The notes: generated by a model from the sequence alone, not told the origin. A DNA stretch of 64,000 bases from Pseudomonas maioricensis (GCF_022790535.1 NZ_LOHG01000004.1:269326-333325); one strand, 5' to 3'; positions 49,672-58,678 are shown, counted from the first letter of the stretch. Translations and numbers: made by a program.

Positions 49672-49888
49672 GATTAGGCCTCTGCTAGGCCACCGAATGA
49701 TCGCTGCTAAACAAGCAAAGGTGGCGACTTTGATACGGGTTAGCAGACCGGCGACCCAATCCAATAAACCGGCGCACCCGAAGGTGCCCCGCACAAAGCC
49801 GCCATAGACGGTAATTGCACTGGAATTCAAGTCAGACAGGCTGCTAAACCCGATCGCTGATACTCAACGACGGACGCAGCCTAGTGCC
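49672..49888 (-). promoter_or_regulatory. Structured leader, copy 2 (upstream of the gene at 49457-49669)
   Basis: Same ordered blocks as copy 1, read on the minus strand: CTAGGCTGCGTC (near 49882-49871), ATCAGCGATCGGGTTTAGCA (near 49861-49842), the UUCG-capped hairpin GGCACCTTCGGGTGC (49774-49789), CCGGTCTGCTAACCC (49751-49737) and TTTAGCAG (about 49711-49704). Relative to copy 1, all three TTTAGTAG/CTACTAA segments have changed together to TTTAGCAG/CTGCTAA. Confidence 0.6.
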
Positions 49889-49929
49889 CGAAATCACCCT
49901 GCGCAAGGGCTCGGGATTTTCTCGGAAAC

Positions 49930-50157
49930 TTCACTCAGAAGAAAGGGAAAACGCCGCAGGAATGGGGTGTAGGACGGAGTTATTTGGTTAGCTGAAGTTA
50001 CAAAAACGGCGCGATTTCATGTGGGATCCGGATTTGCCCGTTTACCTCGCAACAACGCAGAAAGGTCCTACAAACAAGTATTCACCAGCATTCTATATTT
50101 GGCTGACGCGAAGCAGAGCAATGGATGCACTGCGCACGGCCTGTCAAGGAATGACAA
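49930..50157. other. Upstream region of the ADP-ribosyltransferase-like gene
   Basis: The 230 bases before the toxin-like gene contain no recognised gene. A weak ribosome site (AAGGAATGAC) precedes the ATG at 50158. The promoter was not identified. Confidence 0.4.
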
Positions 50158-52218
50158 ATGAGCACTACAGTCACAGTCCCCGCCGACATCGACTATCTGG
50201 CCAATGATCTCGCCGAGTTGATCGACGCGGTCTCACAACCCCGATTGCTTTCACCCTTTGCTTTTATCGATGATTTCATTCGGACAGCAGTAAAGCGCTC
50301 CACGATGCACGAGCCGCACAAGGCGCTGATCACCAGCAACATGAAGATCAATGTCGAATACACAGACGATCGCCACAGCGGACTCATCGGTGTCAGCCCT
50401 CCCCGTCCCAAGATCGCCACGTTTGAGCTTCACCAGATAGTCACCGACTTTTTTCGCCACGATCTAAAAGATGCCACCAGACTGCGCATCCGCTGGCCCC
50501 CTTCGTTCGCGCCCGAATTGCGCGAGCTGTTCGATACGGTGAACCTGCAGGAGCGCTATATCAGTGAGGTCGAGGCGCACTTCAATCGCCCTAACGTCAA
50601 AGAACTTTCCCTGCTACTCACCCGACACGAACTGGATAACATCATCCGTCGTTATCTGGAGCACAGAGCCTCAACCACGACCCTGATTGCACTCGCCAAT
50701 GATTACTTGAGCGGCTGGATCGAACCCTGGCTTGTGCAGTTTGAGGGGACGTCGCGAGTGAAGCTGGAACGGGCTGTGTTTCTGCCAACGCCTGAATACT
50801 TTGAAGACCAGACAATAGAAGGTTTACTGGTATTTCTTGGCAATGAACCGCAGCAACGATCGGTCTACGAGATACCACGTGATTTTGATCAATTTCGAAC
50901 GCTGATCGAAAAACACGCCGCATTGCGCAACAAGGTATTAGCGCGCATCCCCCTGTATCAGAGACTCAAGCCCGGCAATGACCAGGTCAAATATGTCCGC
51001 AGGTTCGAGACCAAGTATTACTGGGTTGCTCCCATCACCTTCCATGCAAGCCCCGACATCGCCAACGCCCTGTTTGACCTGAGTTATCAACGCTTGCTGT
51101 CCGATATCGATACGCTGGTTTCAACGGATGCAGAGCGTCTCACTGACTCGGCCCTCGAGTTCAGCGGCTATCTTCTGGCGGGCCTGTCGCTGGGTATCAC
51201 GCTGCCGGTCAGTGTCAGCCTGGTGCCGCTCAGGCTGATCGCGGCTTTCCTGCTGGGGGTCGCTTCTGCAGCCACCGATGCAGTGAGGGCTGAACTGGAA
51301 GACCTACCCGAAGTGGCGGCTGATTTGTACCGCGCGGCCATCATTGGGGCACTCGCGGAGGTCATCGCCCCTCTGGTGCTGAAAGTTGTCGGCAAAGGGC
51401 TTTCAGCGCTGGCCAGAACCCAGCTTGCGCACAAGCTCAGCGTCGTTCTCAACGCAAAAAAACTGTCACCTTCGGCGACGTCCTCTTTGATCGATGCCCT
51501 GGAGCGCTCGAAACATTCGGCAAGAATGCGCACGCTGGAATTGAAACTGAACGCTGACTTTAAAAAAGGCCCACAAACCACGCAGCTATGGGTGGAAAAT
51601 CACGGACACTTTTCGCAGCAACTCATTGAGCAGTACGACATCACGGTGTATCGCGGTTTTGTTTTTCGCGGCGACTCCCGCGCCCCCGAGGTTATCTTCA
51701 AGAAGGGTTTCAAGTTACGAACACCGGCCGCCGATCTACAAAAAGACATCCATCAGGCGACCGGCGTACGCGGTGGATTTGGTGGCGGCCACGACGCTCT
51801 GGACCCGGATGGCAGAGGCATTTCAACATCGGTGTTCTATGACAAGGATCACGTGGGAGCCTTCACCTATGGCGGTGCCAAAGGGGGTCACACTTACCTG
51901 ATCGACGCGCGCAAGCTCGACGGTTATCACCTTTATGCCAATGACTTTGCTGCACGCTACCCGCAATCCCCACGCTTGAATCTGGCTCCGGTTGAGATTA
52001 ACTACGCAACCGACATACCGCCCTCCGCGATTGTCGGTGCCTACGACAAGGATGGTGTTTTCATTGCCAACCTCGACGGGCTGCGCAGGACAGCGGGGAT
52101 CAACCAGGCGCGACTTGAGCGAGAGCTGACCAAACGCACCTTCAGCCGTGCGATTCAGAAAACAGCGGCTGACGAGGCAAGGCTGGGGATTGAGGCGACT
52201 CTGCGATTGTTCTCCTGA
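50158..52218 (+). CDS. Large toxin-like protein with C-terminal ADP-ribosyltransferase domain
   Basis: A 686-residue protein. The C-terminal domain (about 490-640) shows the R-STS-E pattern of the cholera/pertussis toxin class: R504 in VFRGDSRAPEVIFKKGF (compare the pertussis toxin S1 pattern Y-R-x-D-S-R-x-P), S556-T557-S558 in GISTSVFYDK, and E613 in VEINYATDIPPSAI, seven residues before an Ile-Pro-Pro as in S1. The centre (about 337-420) has hydrophobic helices (YLLAGLSLGITLPVSVSLV) that could insert in membranes. The N-terminal 330 residues are helical and resemble large Pseudomonas effector N-termini (dermonecrotic-toxin type), a weak match. There is no Sec signal and no obvious immunity gene beside it. 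Confidence 0.75.
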   Translation: MSTTVTVPADIDYLANDLAELIDAVSQPRLLSPFAFIDDFIRTAVKRSTMHEPHKALITSNMKINVEYTDDRHSGLIGVSPPRPKIATFELHQIVTDFFRHDLKDATRLRIRWPPSFAPELRELFDTVNLQERYISEVEAHFNRPNVKELSLLLTRHELDNIIRRYLEHRASTTTLIALANDYLSGWIEPWLVQFEGTSRVKLERAVFLPTPEYFEDQTIEGLLVFLGNEPQQRSVYEIPRDFDQFRTLIEKHAALRNKVLARIPLYQRLKPGNDQVKYVRRFETKYYWVAPITFHASPDIANALFDLSYQRLLSDIDTLVSTDAERLTDSALEFSGYLLAGLSLGITLPVSVSLVPLRLIAAFLLGVASAATDAVRAELEDLPEVAADLYRAAIIGALAEVIAPLVLKVVGKGLSALARTQLAHKLSVVLNAKKLSPSATSSLIDALERSKHSARMRTLELKLNADFKKGPQTTQLWVENHGHFSQQLIEQYDITVYRGFVFRGDSRAPEVIFKKGFKLRTPAADLQKDIHQATGVRGGFGGGHDALDPDGRGISTSVFYDKDHVGAFTYGGAKGGHTYLIDARKLDGYHLYANDFAARYPQSPRLNLAPVEINYATDIPPSAIVGAYDKDGVFIANLDGLRRTAGINQARLERELTKRTFSRAIQKTAADEARLGIEATLRLFS

Positions 52219-52285
52219 AGCTCATCGCAGACAAGGTCGAGCACCGTCAGGGTTAGATGATCTGCCAGATAGATCGGGGTTACCT

Positions 52286-52355
52286 ATCGCGAGCAAGCTC
52301 TGCTCCCACAGAACCTAAGCGGTCCAGATCTGTGGGAGCTGAGCTTGCTCGCGAT
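52286..52355. repeat. Two A-family REP arms in tail-to-tail order
   Basis: ATCGCGAGCAAGCTC...TGCTCCCACAG is followed after about 19 bases by TGTGGGAGCTGAGCTTGCTC. The order of arms is reversed relative to the standard element, so the GTGGGAG ends face inward. Confidence 0.75.
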
Positions 52356-52393
52356 GCAGACGACTCGGTGTGCAGCCTTGAACCGAGTCATCG

Positions 52394-53266
52394 TTAACCG
52401 TCGGAACGCCCAGCCTCTGGATTCACAATCACCGTACACGTCGTCCCCGCCGACAGCAGCACGTCGCTGGGCACTTCATCCAGATGGATACGGACCGGCA
52501 CGCGTTGCGCCAGGCGCACCCAGTTGAAGGTCGGGTTGACGTCGGCGATCAGTTCACGACTCTCCGGATTGTCACGGTCGTAGATGCCGCGAGCGATGCT
52601 TTCCACGTGACCTTTGAGCAACTGACCGCTCATGAGCTGCATGTCCGCAGGGTCACCGACGCGGATATGCGGCAACTTGGTTTCTTCAAAGAAGCCATAA
52701 ACCCAGAACGAGTTCATGTCGACAACGGCCATCTTCGCTTCGCCAATGCGCGCGTAGTCGCCGCGATGCACATTCAGGTTGGTGACATAGCCGTCCACCG
52801 CTGCCAGCACCCGCGTGCGGCGCAGGTTCAGTTCGGCAGCTTCAAGCCCGGCCAATGCCAGCTGATAATCGGCCTGAGCGGACACCGCGATGTTGCTCGC
52901 GTCGTCACGGCTTTCGGTGGAGATCACCAGGTTGTCCATGTCGGCACGGCGCTTGGCGTTGACCTTGCGCATCTCCCAGGTGGCCTTGCGTGACGCTACC
53001 AGTGCCTGCGCCTGCTTGACGGCCACCTCGTAATGCTCGGGATCAATCTGCATCAGCAGATCGCCTTTTTTCACCTGCTGATTATCACGCACCGGCACAT
53101 CAACCACCGTGCCGCTGACATCGGCGGCGACGTTGATGATATCGGCGCGCACCCGGCCATCGCGGGTCCAGGGCGTATCCATGTAGTTGACCCACAAGGT
53201 GCGGCCAATCCAGATGGCAAGAGCCAGGACCAGCAACGTGGCGATAAGACTGAAGAGTTTTTTCAT
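52394..53266 (-). CDS. HlyD-family efflux periplasmic adaptor (AaeA-like)
   Basis: A 290-residue membrane fusion protein with one N-terminal anchor (about 3-25). It has biotinyl-lipoyl half-motifs (INVAADVSGTVVDVPVRDNQ and VLAAVDGYVTNLNVHRGDY), a helical hairpin between them, and a beta-barrel (SFWVYGFFEETKLPHIRVGD). It links the FUSC-type pump to the outer membrane channel. It is the third gene of an operon, 16 bases after the DUF1656 gene. Confidence 0.9.
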   Translation of the reverse strand: MKKLFSLIATLLVLALAIWIGRTLWVNYMDTPWTRDGRVRADIINVAADVSGTVVDVPVRDNQQVKKGDLLMQIDPEHYEVAVKQAQALVASRKATWEMRKVNAKRRADMDNLVISTESRDDASNIAVSAQADYQLALAGLEAAELNLRRTRVLAAVDGYVTNLNVHRGDYARIGEAKMAVVDMNSFWVYGFFEETKLPHIRVGDPADMQLMSGQLLKGHVESIARGIYDRDNPESRELIADVNPTFNWVRLAQRVPVRIHLDEVPSDVLLSAGTTCTVIVNPEAGRSDG

Positions 53267-53282
53267 CAGGGCTACTCAAGAA

Positions 53283-53483
53283 TCAACGGTAAACAGTCAG
53301 CGCCATGGCGCCGAAAATGCAGGTAAACAGGCTCAGACGCAGCAACGCCGGGTGCCAGAAAAACCGATACAGATCAAAGCCCGCCAGCAGCCGGTCCAGC
53401 GCCCAGGCGAGCACCACTGCAATCAAAAACAAAACCGTGACGCTTGGCATGTACAAGCCATGAAAAGCAATTTCACGCGGCAT
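53283..53483 (-). CDS. DUF1656 small membrane protein (AaeX-like)
   Basis: A 66-residue protein with two hydrophobic helices (about 12-30 and 45-63), starting MPREIAFHGLYMPSVTVLF. DUF1656 proteins sit between the FUSC pump and its adaptor in AaeXAB-type operons. The start overlaps the end of the pump gene by 11 bases; an ATG further upstream (53510) would give an unusual N-terminus. Confidence 0.88.
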   Translation of the reverse strand: MPREIAFHGLYMPSVTVLFLIAVVLAWALDRLLAGFDLYRFFWHPALLRLSLFTCIFGAMALTVYR

Positions 53484-55647
53484 GGAGCAGTCCTCGCCGC
53501 TGCCCTTCAAGGGAATGCGCGGCCAACGGAGATTGGGGGTCCAGTAGTGACGAGCGAATGAAGTGCAAGTAACTCTTCACCCGGCGCAGCACTGAGGTAT
53601 CGAAGTGCGGAGCGAAGGGTTCGTCGCTGCTCTGCACACGATTGATCGCGTGATCGACGGCTGCCAGTGCGCGCTGCCAGTTGCTGTGATCCGGCTGGAT
53701 AAACAAACGGATCAATGCGCGCCCCATCACCCGGATCGCCACCCGCCAGGATTGCCATGACGCGTAAGCCGGATGGACCGGGAGGGTGTCCTGCTCGCGA
53801 CGCAGCTCGATAATCGCGTGACCGATTTCCAGCACCACGAACATCCAGTGCAACAACTCACGCTGCACCAGCGGTTTGCCCGCTGCCAGCCCGTAAGCTT
53901 GATGCATCAGGTCGCGGGTCTGGCTCTCGAAACTGGAACCCAGACGATTCAGCGGCGCGCTGATGGCGAACACCACCTGGCGACGCAAATCGCCTTCCAG
54001 CTGTCGCCACATCCAGCGGGCGTTAGGCGGCAGGATGATCGCGCCCGCGGCGGCACACAGCAGCATGCCGATGACCATGGCGATGTAGTCGTTGATGAAG
54101 GTGTAGGGGTTGTAGATCGTCAGATTATCCGGCACCGAGCCAATGCCGAAGAAGATCAACAATCCCAATCCGTAACCTGACCACTGCGGCCGCGAACCCA
54201 AGAATGCGCCGAGCATGAACACCGGAGCCAGGAACAGGCAGAGCAACGGGAAACCGTCGATATTCGGGAAGATGAAAAAGGTTTCGATGAAGCCCAGCAC
54301 GGCCCCGAGCAAAGTGCCGCAGGCCATCTGGAACGACATGCGGCGCGGGTTGTTGGTAGTGGACGATAACGCGACTGTGGCGGCCGACACGAGGATCATG
54401 GTCGCGCCGCTGGGCCACGCGGTCGCCACCCAATACACACTCATGATCGCCAGAATGAACGTTGCGCGAATACCTGCCGCAGCTGCCGTCATCCAGCTGG
54501 TTTTGGGCAGGAACTCTTCTTCCCACTTTTCCCGGATGTGTTTGTGATCGGCCAGTGAGGCGTGGGTCTGTGCATAGTCGTGCATGTCGCTGACCAGGCG
54601 GTACAGCAACTCATAAGCGGTGTGAAAATCCAGCAGTTCGGCGTCGCTGGGCTGTATGTCCTCAAGGGCCGTACGCTGGGCGCGCACCCGCTCCGGCAAA
54701 CCAGCCTTGAAGGCTTCCAGTTGCTGAACCAGTTGCGCGGCATCCTCTGGGGTCAGAAAACGATTGGCGAAACCGTCGAGCAATTCGGCCAAGGCTGCGA
54801 GGCCCGGTTGTGCAGTAATGAGCACCCTGCTGACGCCATCACCCCGCACGCGTTCGAGTAGCTGATGCAAGGCGTTGAAGCGCGTGGTGATAGCCATGAA
54901 CTCGCTGTTCAGGCGGTTAAGCCGTCCGTTGCGACGGCGCATGTGCGGGTCTTCAAAGATAGTCACGCTGCGCAGCCCTTCCAGGCCAATCGCCTCGGCG
55001 ACGAAACGCACGTTGCCGGTTTCAAATGCATCCCGAGGGTTAACACCACGCAGGCCATCGGCGACGAAACGCGCGAATATGCCGAAGCGGGAATACAGAG
55101 CGTTACGCATCGCTGCGCCAGAGCTTTGCGGCAGGATCGCGGCGGTGACGGCAGTGGAGCAAACGATGCCGAGGCTGATTTCCAGCACGCGCCACACCGC
55201 CGCCATGAACGAGCCTTCCGGGTGCGCCAAGGCAGGCAGGCCGACCATCGCAGCGGTGTAGCCAGCCAACACAAAACCGTAGGCGCGAAAGTTGCGATAA
55301 CGTGCAGCGCCTGCCGAACAGAAGCCCACCCACAGCGCGAGGCTGCCGAGGAACAGTTCGGAGTTTTGTGCGAACAGCGCCATCAGCACGACCATTACCG
55401 TTGAGCCAGCCAGGGTGCCGAGCAGGCGATAAAAACTCTTGGCAAACACATGGCCGCTCTGCGGCTGCATGACGATGAACACCGTAATCATTGCCGTGCG
55501 CGGCTGCGGCAACTCCAGACGCAGGGCCAGCCAGTAAGTGAGGAAGGCTGCGATCAGGACCTTGAAGATGTAGATCCAGGTCACCCCGTCGCTACGCGCC
55601 CAACTATTGAATTCCCGGCGCCATGGGAGTTGGGTGATTCGGTTCAA
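53473..55647 (-). CDS. FUSC family efflux pump (AaeB-like)
   Basis: A 724-residue inner-membrane protein of the aromatic-acid exporter family. It has two clusters of about five to six hydrophobic helices each (about 25-180 and 380-540), separated and followed by long cytoplasmic helical regions. The segment FLTYWLALRLELPQPRTAMI near the start and MACGTLLGAVLGFIETF in the second cluster are typical. Together with the DUF1656 and HlyD-type proteins it likely exports aromatic carboxylates or related toxic compounds. First gene of the operon. Confidence 0.9.
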   Translation of the reverse strand: MNRITQLPWRREFNSWARSDGVTWIYIFKVLIAAFLTYWLALRLELPQPRTAMITVFIVMQPQSGHVFAKSFYRLLGTLAGSTVMVVLMALFAQNSELFLGSLALWVGFCSAGAARYRNFRAYGFVLAGYTAAMVGLPALAHPEGSFMAAVWRVLEISLGIVCSTAVTAAILPQSSGAAMRNALYSRFGIFARFVADGLRGVNPRDAFETGNVRFVAEAIGLEGLRSVTIFEDPHMRRRNGRLNRLNSEFMAITTRFNALHQLLERVRGDGVSRVLITAQPGLAALAELLDGFANRFLTPEDAAQLVQQLEAFKAGLPERVRAQRTALEDIQPSDAELLDFHTAYELLYRLVSDMHDYAQTHASLADHKHIREKWEEEFLPKTSWMTAAAAGIRATFILAIMSVYWVATAWPSGATMILVSAATVALSSTTNNPRRMSFQMACGTLLGAVLGFIETFFIFPNIDGFPLLCLFLAPVFMLGAFLGSRPQWSGYGLGLLIFFGIGSVPDNLTIYNPYTFINDYIAMVIGMLLCAAAGAIILPPNARWMWRQLEGDLRRQVVFAISAPLNRLGSSFESQTRDLMHQAYGLAAGKPLVQRELLHWMFVVLEIGHAIIELRREQDTLPVHPAYASWQSWRVAIRVMGRALIRLFIQPDHSNWQRALAAVDHAINRVQSSDEPFAPHFDTSVLRRVKSYLHFIRSSLLDPQSPLAAHSLEGQRRGLLHAA

Positions 55648-55661
55648 GATGTCACGTACCT

Positions 55662-55733
55662 TGTAGGAGCTGCCGAAGGCTGCGATTGCGGTATGCCTGA
55701 AAAAACGCTTCGCAGCCTTCGGCAGCTCCTACA
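55662..55733. repeat. REP-type inverted repeat (B family)
   Basis: Arms TGTAGGAGCTGCCGAAGGCT and AGCCTTCGGCAGCTCCTACA, nearly perfect. It lies between the outer-membrane gene and the pump gene. Confidence 0.9.
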
Positions 55734-55776
55734 GAGAGCATATCGGCTGCACGTCATATGAGCCGGACGTAGCACT

Positions 55777-55867
55777 TGTGGGACCGGATTTATCCGGGAA
55801 GGCGGTATTTCAGGCGATAGATCTCTGCTGGATGTACTGGACCCATCGCGAATGAATTCGCTCCCAC
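55777..55867. repeat. Chimeric REP (D-like left arm, C-like right arm)
   Basis: The left part GTGGGACCGGATTTATCCGG resembles the D family; the right part CGCGAATGAATTCGCTCCCA is C family. Only the outer and part of the inner arms pair. Confidence 0.6.
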
Positions 55868-55894
55868 GGGGGACCGCGTTCCGACAGGAGATAT

Positions 55895-57403
55895 TCAACG
55901 GTCAAACACCGCCAGCGTGGCCGGAGTTTTCGGCGCCTGGGTTTTGTCTTCGGCCGGGGTATCGCTGCCCGCACCCAGACCACCGCCCAACGCCACGAGC
56001 AGTTCCGCATGAGCCGTGAGACGGGCGGCCTGGACTTGCTGTTGAATCTGCTGCTGATGAAACAACAAGGTTTGAGCGTTGAGCACGTTGAGGTAATCCG
56101 TCAGGCCACGCTGATAAGCGATCATCGCGATGTCGTAAGTCTTCTGCGCCGAGGCCACTGACTCACTGACAAACACCTGTTGCTTGTCCATGGATTCACG
56201 GCGAATCAACTGATCGGAAATGCTCTTGAGGGCGGTTATCAGCGTCTGGTTGTACTGTGCGACCGCCATGTCATAACCCGCCGATGCGTCCCCCAGTTGC
56301 GAACGCAAACGCCCGCCATCGAAGATCGGCAAACTCACCGCAGGACCTGCGCTGTAGTTGAATTTCTTACCCGCCAGAAATTCCAGCATGCCGCCGCCAG
56401 TGGCCATATAACCCAGATTGCCGACCAGATCGAAGTTCGGATAAAAATCCGCATGCGCCACATCAATGCCTCGCGCTTGAGCCGCGACCGCCCAGCGGCT
56501 GGCCACTACGTCCGGACGCTGACCGAGCAATTGCGCAGGTAAAGCCGAAGGTAATTTCAGGGCCATTGTGAGGGACAGCGTCGGGCGATGGAGGTTAGCG
56601 CCCTCCCCCGGGCCTTTGCCCGCAAGCGCGGCCAGTTGATTGCGACTCAGGGCAATGGCTTCATCCAGCGCGTCGATTTGCCGATGGGTTTCCGGCAACG
56701 GCGTTTCAGCCTGACTGACTTCAAAGTGGGTACCAATACCGCCCTTCAAACGACGCTGCGCCAGATCGAGAATCTGTTGCTGCTGCGCAAGCGTGGCTTC
56801 AACGATGTCGCGCTGGGCGTAATCGAGCGACAGCTGAATGTAGGCGCGCACGATGTTGTCCTGCAATTCGAGCTGCGCCTGACGGGCCTGAGCAGCGCTC
56901 ATGTGAGCCATGTCAAGGGCCTGTTCGGTCGCGTTGCTTTCACGCCCCCAGAAATCCAGTGAGTAGCTCAACCCGAGGGACGCATTGTTGTCCCAGGTGG
57001 TGGTATTGGCGAGTGCGCCGGGGCCGTAAAACTGATCCGTCGCCCAATCGTGACGTTTGAGCGACGCTTCGCCATTGATGTGCAACGACTCAGCAGATTC
57101 AGCCAGGCCCGCCATGGCTTTGGCCTGCCGCACCCTGGCCGCAGCCATGGCCAGGCTCGGCGCACCGGCGGCGGCCAGATCAATCCAGCGATTGAGCTGC
57201 GGATCGTTATAGGCACGCCACCACTGAGCGGCTGGCCAGTGCGCATCCCGGTCAGCGCTGCGGATTGCAGCGTCGGTGGCCAGGCTGTCGACAGGCAAAG
57301 CCTTGCCTTGTGGTGCGATCCCGCCGGTTCCGATGCAGCCGCTGATGACTAACGTTAAAGCCCAGACACTGAAGGGCGCGGCCCTTCTGATGATGCGACG
57401 CAC
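55895..57403 (-). CDS. Outer-membrane efflux lipoprotein (NodT/OprM-like)
   Basis: A 502-residue RND/MFS-type outer-membrane channel. The lipobox ISGC is near residue 20-23. Two outer-membrane efflux domains follow, with WWRAYNDPQLNRWIDLA, LGLSYSLDFWGRESNAT, LLGQRPDVVASRWAVAAQAR and LPIFDGGRLRSQL. It likely completes the pump made by the three genes downstream on the same strand, from which it is separated by about 250 bases of repeats. The C-terminal tail is Pro/Thr-rich. Confidence 0.92.
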   Translation of the reverse strand: MRRIIRRAAPFSVWALTLVISGCIGTGGIAPQGKALPVDSLATDAAIRSADRDAHWPAAQWWRAYNDPQLNRWIDLAAAGAPSLAMAAARVRQAKAMAGLAESAESLHINGEASLKRHDWATDQFYGPGALANTTTWDNNASLGLSYSLDFWGRESNATEQALDMAHMSAAQARQAQLELQDNIVRAYIQLSLDYAQRDIVEATLAQQQQILDLAQRRLKGGIGTHFEVSQAETPLPETHRQIDALDEAIALSRNQLAALAGKGPGEGANLHRPTLSLTMALKLPSALPAQLLGQRPDVVASRWAVAAQARGIDVAHADFYPNFDLVGNLGYMATGGGMLEFLAGKKFNYSAGPAVSLPIFDGGRLRSQLGDASAGYDMAVAQYNQTLITALKSISDQLIRRESMDKQQVFVSESVASAQKTYDIAMIAYQRGLTDYLNVLNAQTLLFHQQQIQQQVQAARLTAHAELLVALGGGLGAGSDTPAEDKTQAPKTPATLAVFDR

Positions 57404-57585
57404 AACGGTACTTCCCGACGTAAGGTGAAAATGACCCAGGTGCCGCGATTCTAGGGTCCGCCACGAACGCCGATAAGCCGGGAGAAGTGCGATTCTTTGT
57501 TACAGAAACGGAGATAATCCTTAGGTATGCTGACACGGGTCAGTTACTTCGTGTCACAATTTGCCATCTCTCCAGAGAACTGCCC

Positions 57586-58533
57586 ATGGATACCCTGCAA
57601 AACATGCGTGCGTTCAGTTGTGTGGCGCAAGCGGGAAGTTTCACGGCTGCTGCCGTTCAGCTCGACACGACTACCGCCAACGTTTCGCGCGCCGTCTCAA
57701 ATCTCGAAGCACACCTGCAAACCCGTTTGCTCAACCGCACCACACGCCGAATCGCGCTCACAGAAGCCGGCAAGCGTTATCTCCTGCGGTGCGAACAGAT
57801 TCTGGGGTATGTGGAAGAAGCTGAAGCCGAGGCCAGCGATGCTCATGCCCGGCCTGCCGGTCAGCTCAAGGTGCATTCGATGTCCAGTGTCGGTCAGCAC
57901 TATGTGATCGATGCAATCGCCCGCTACCGACGCAATCATCCGGACGTGTCTTTTGACCTGACCATGGCCAATCGCGTGCCGGATCTGCTCGAAGAAGGCT
58001 ATGACGTGTCCATCGTGCTTGCCAGTGAGCTGCCGGACTCGGGTTTTGTCTCGCAACGTCTGGGCATCACTTACAGCATCGCGTGTGCATCGCCGGAGTA
58101 CGTCAAAAGCTTTGGCATCCCGCTCAAGCCCACAGACCTGCTCAACCACGCATGCCTGCGACTGGTCAGCCCGGTGTTTCCGCTGGAGAAATGGCTGTTC
58201 GACGGCCCGGAAGGTCAGGAAATGGTCACCATCCATACCTCGCCATTTCTGGTCAACTCGGCAGACGCGATGAAGACAGCGATCAGCAGCGGCATGGGCG
58301 TGGGGATTTTACCGATCTATTCCGCCATCGAAGGCCTGCGCAATGGCACGCTGGTACGGGTCCTGCCCGAATACCGCTCGCAGGAGCTAAACCTGTACGC
58401 CATCTACCCGTCGCGCCAGTATCTGGATGCGAAGATCAAGACATGGGTTGAATACCTGCGCGGTTCGCTGCCGGACATTCTGGCCGCCCATGAGGCAGAC
58501 CTGCATACCCATGCCATGCGTTCCATCGCCTGA
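57586..58533 (+). CDS. LysR-family transcriptional regulator
   Basis: A 315-residue regulator. The N-terminal winged helix-turn-helix (about 1-62) reads MDTLQNMRAFSCVAQAGSFT with SRAVSNLEAHLQTRLLNRTT. A type-2 periplasmic-binding-like effector domain follows (about 90-300). The ATG at 57586 gives the standard LysR N-terminus; the extended frame from 57487 does not. It is divergent from the efflux channel gene, with a 182-base gap, so it is a good candidate to control the efflux genes. Confidence 0.92.
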   Translation: MDTLQNMRAFSCVAQAGSFTAAAVQLDTTTANVSRAVSNLEAHLQTRLLNRTTRRIALTEAGKRYLLRCEQILGYVEEAEAEASDAHARPAGQLKVHSMSSVGQHYVIDAIARYRRNHPDVSFDLTMANRVPDLLEEGYDVSIVLASELPDSGFVSQRLGITYSIACASPEYVKSFGIPLKPTDLLNHACLRLVSPVFPLEKWLFDGPEGQEMVTIHTSPFLVNSADAMKTAISSGMGVGILPIYSAIEGLRNGTLVRVLPEYRSQELNLYAIYPSRQYLDAKIKTWVEYLRGSLPDILAAHEADLHTHAMRSIA

Positions 58534-58587
58534 TCCCTGAAATGAAAGTGTCCCCGACACCACGCTGTCGCGAAGCAAACATTAAAC

Positions 58588-58678
58588 CTGTAGGAGTGAG
58601 CTTGCTCGCGATAACGGTAAATCGGTTGAGAAACTACCGTCTGTCCTGACGCTATCGCGAGCAAGCTCACTCCTACAG
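58588..58678. repeat. REP-type inverted repeat (A family)
   Basis: Arms CTGTAGGAGTGAGCTTGCTC and complement, nearly perfect, after the LysR gene. Confidence 0.9.
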
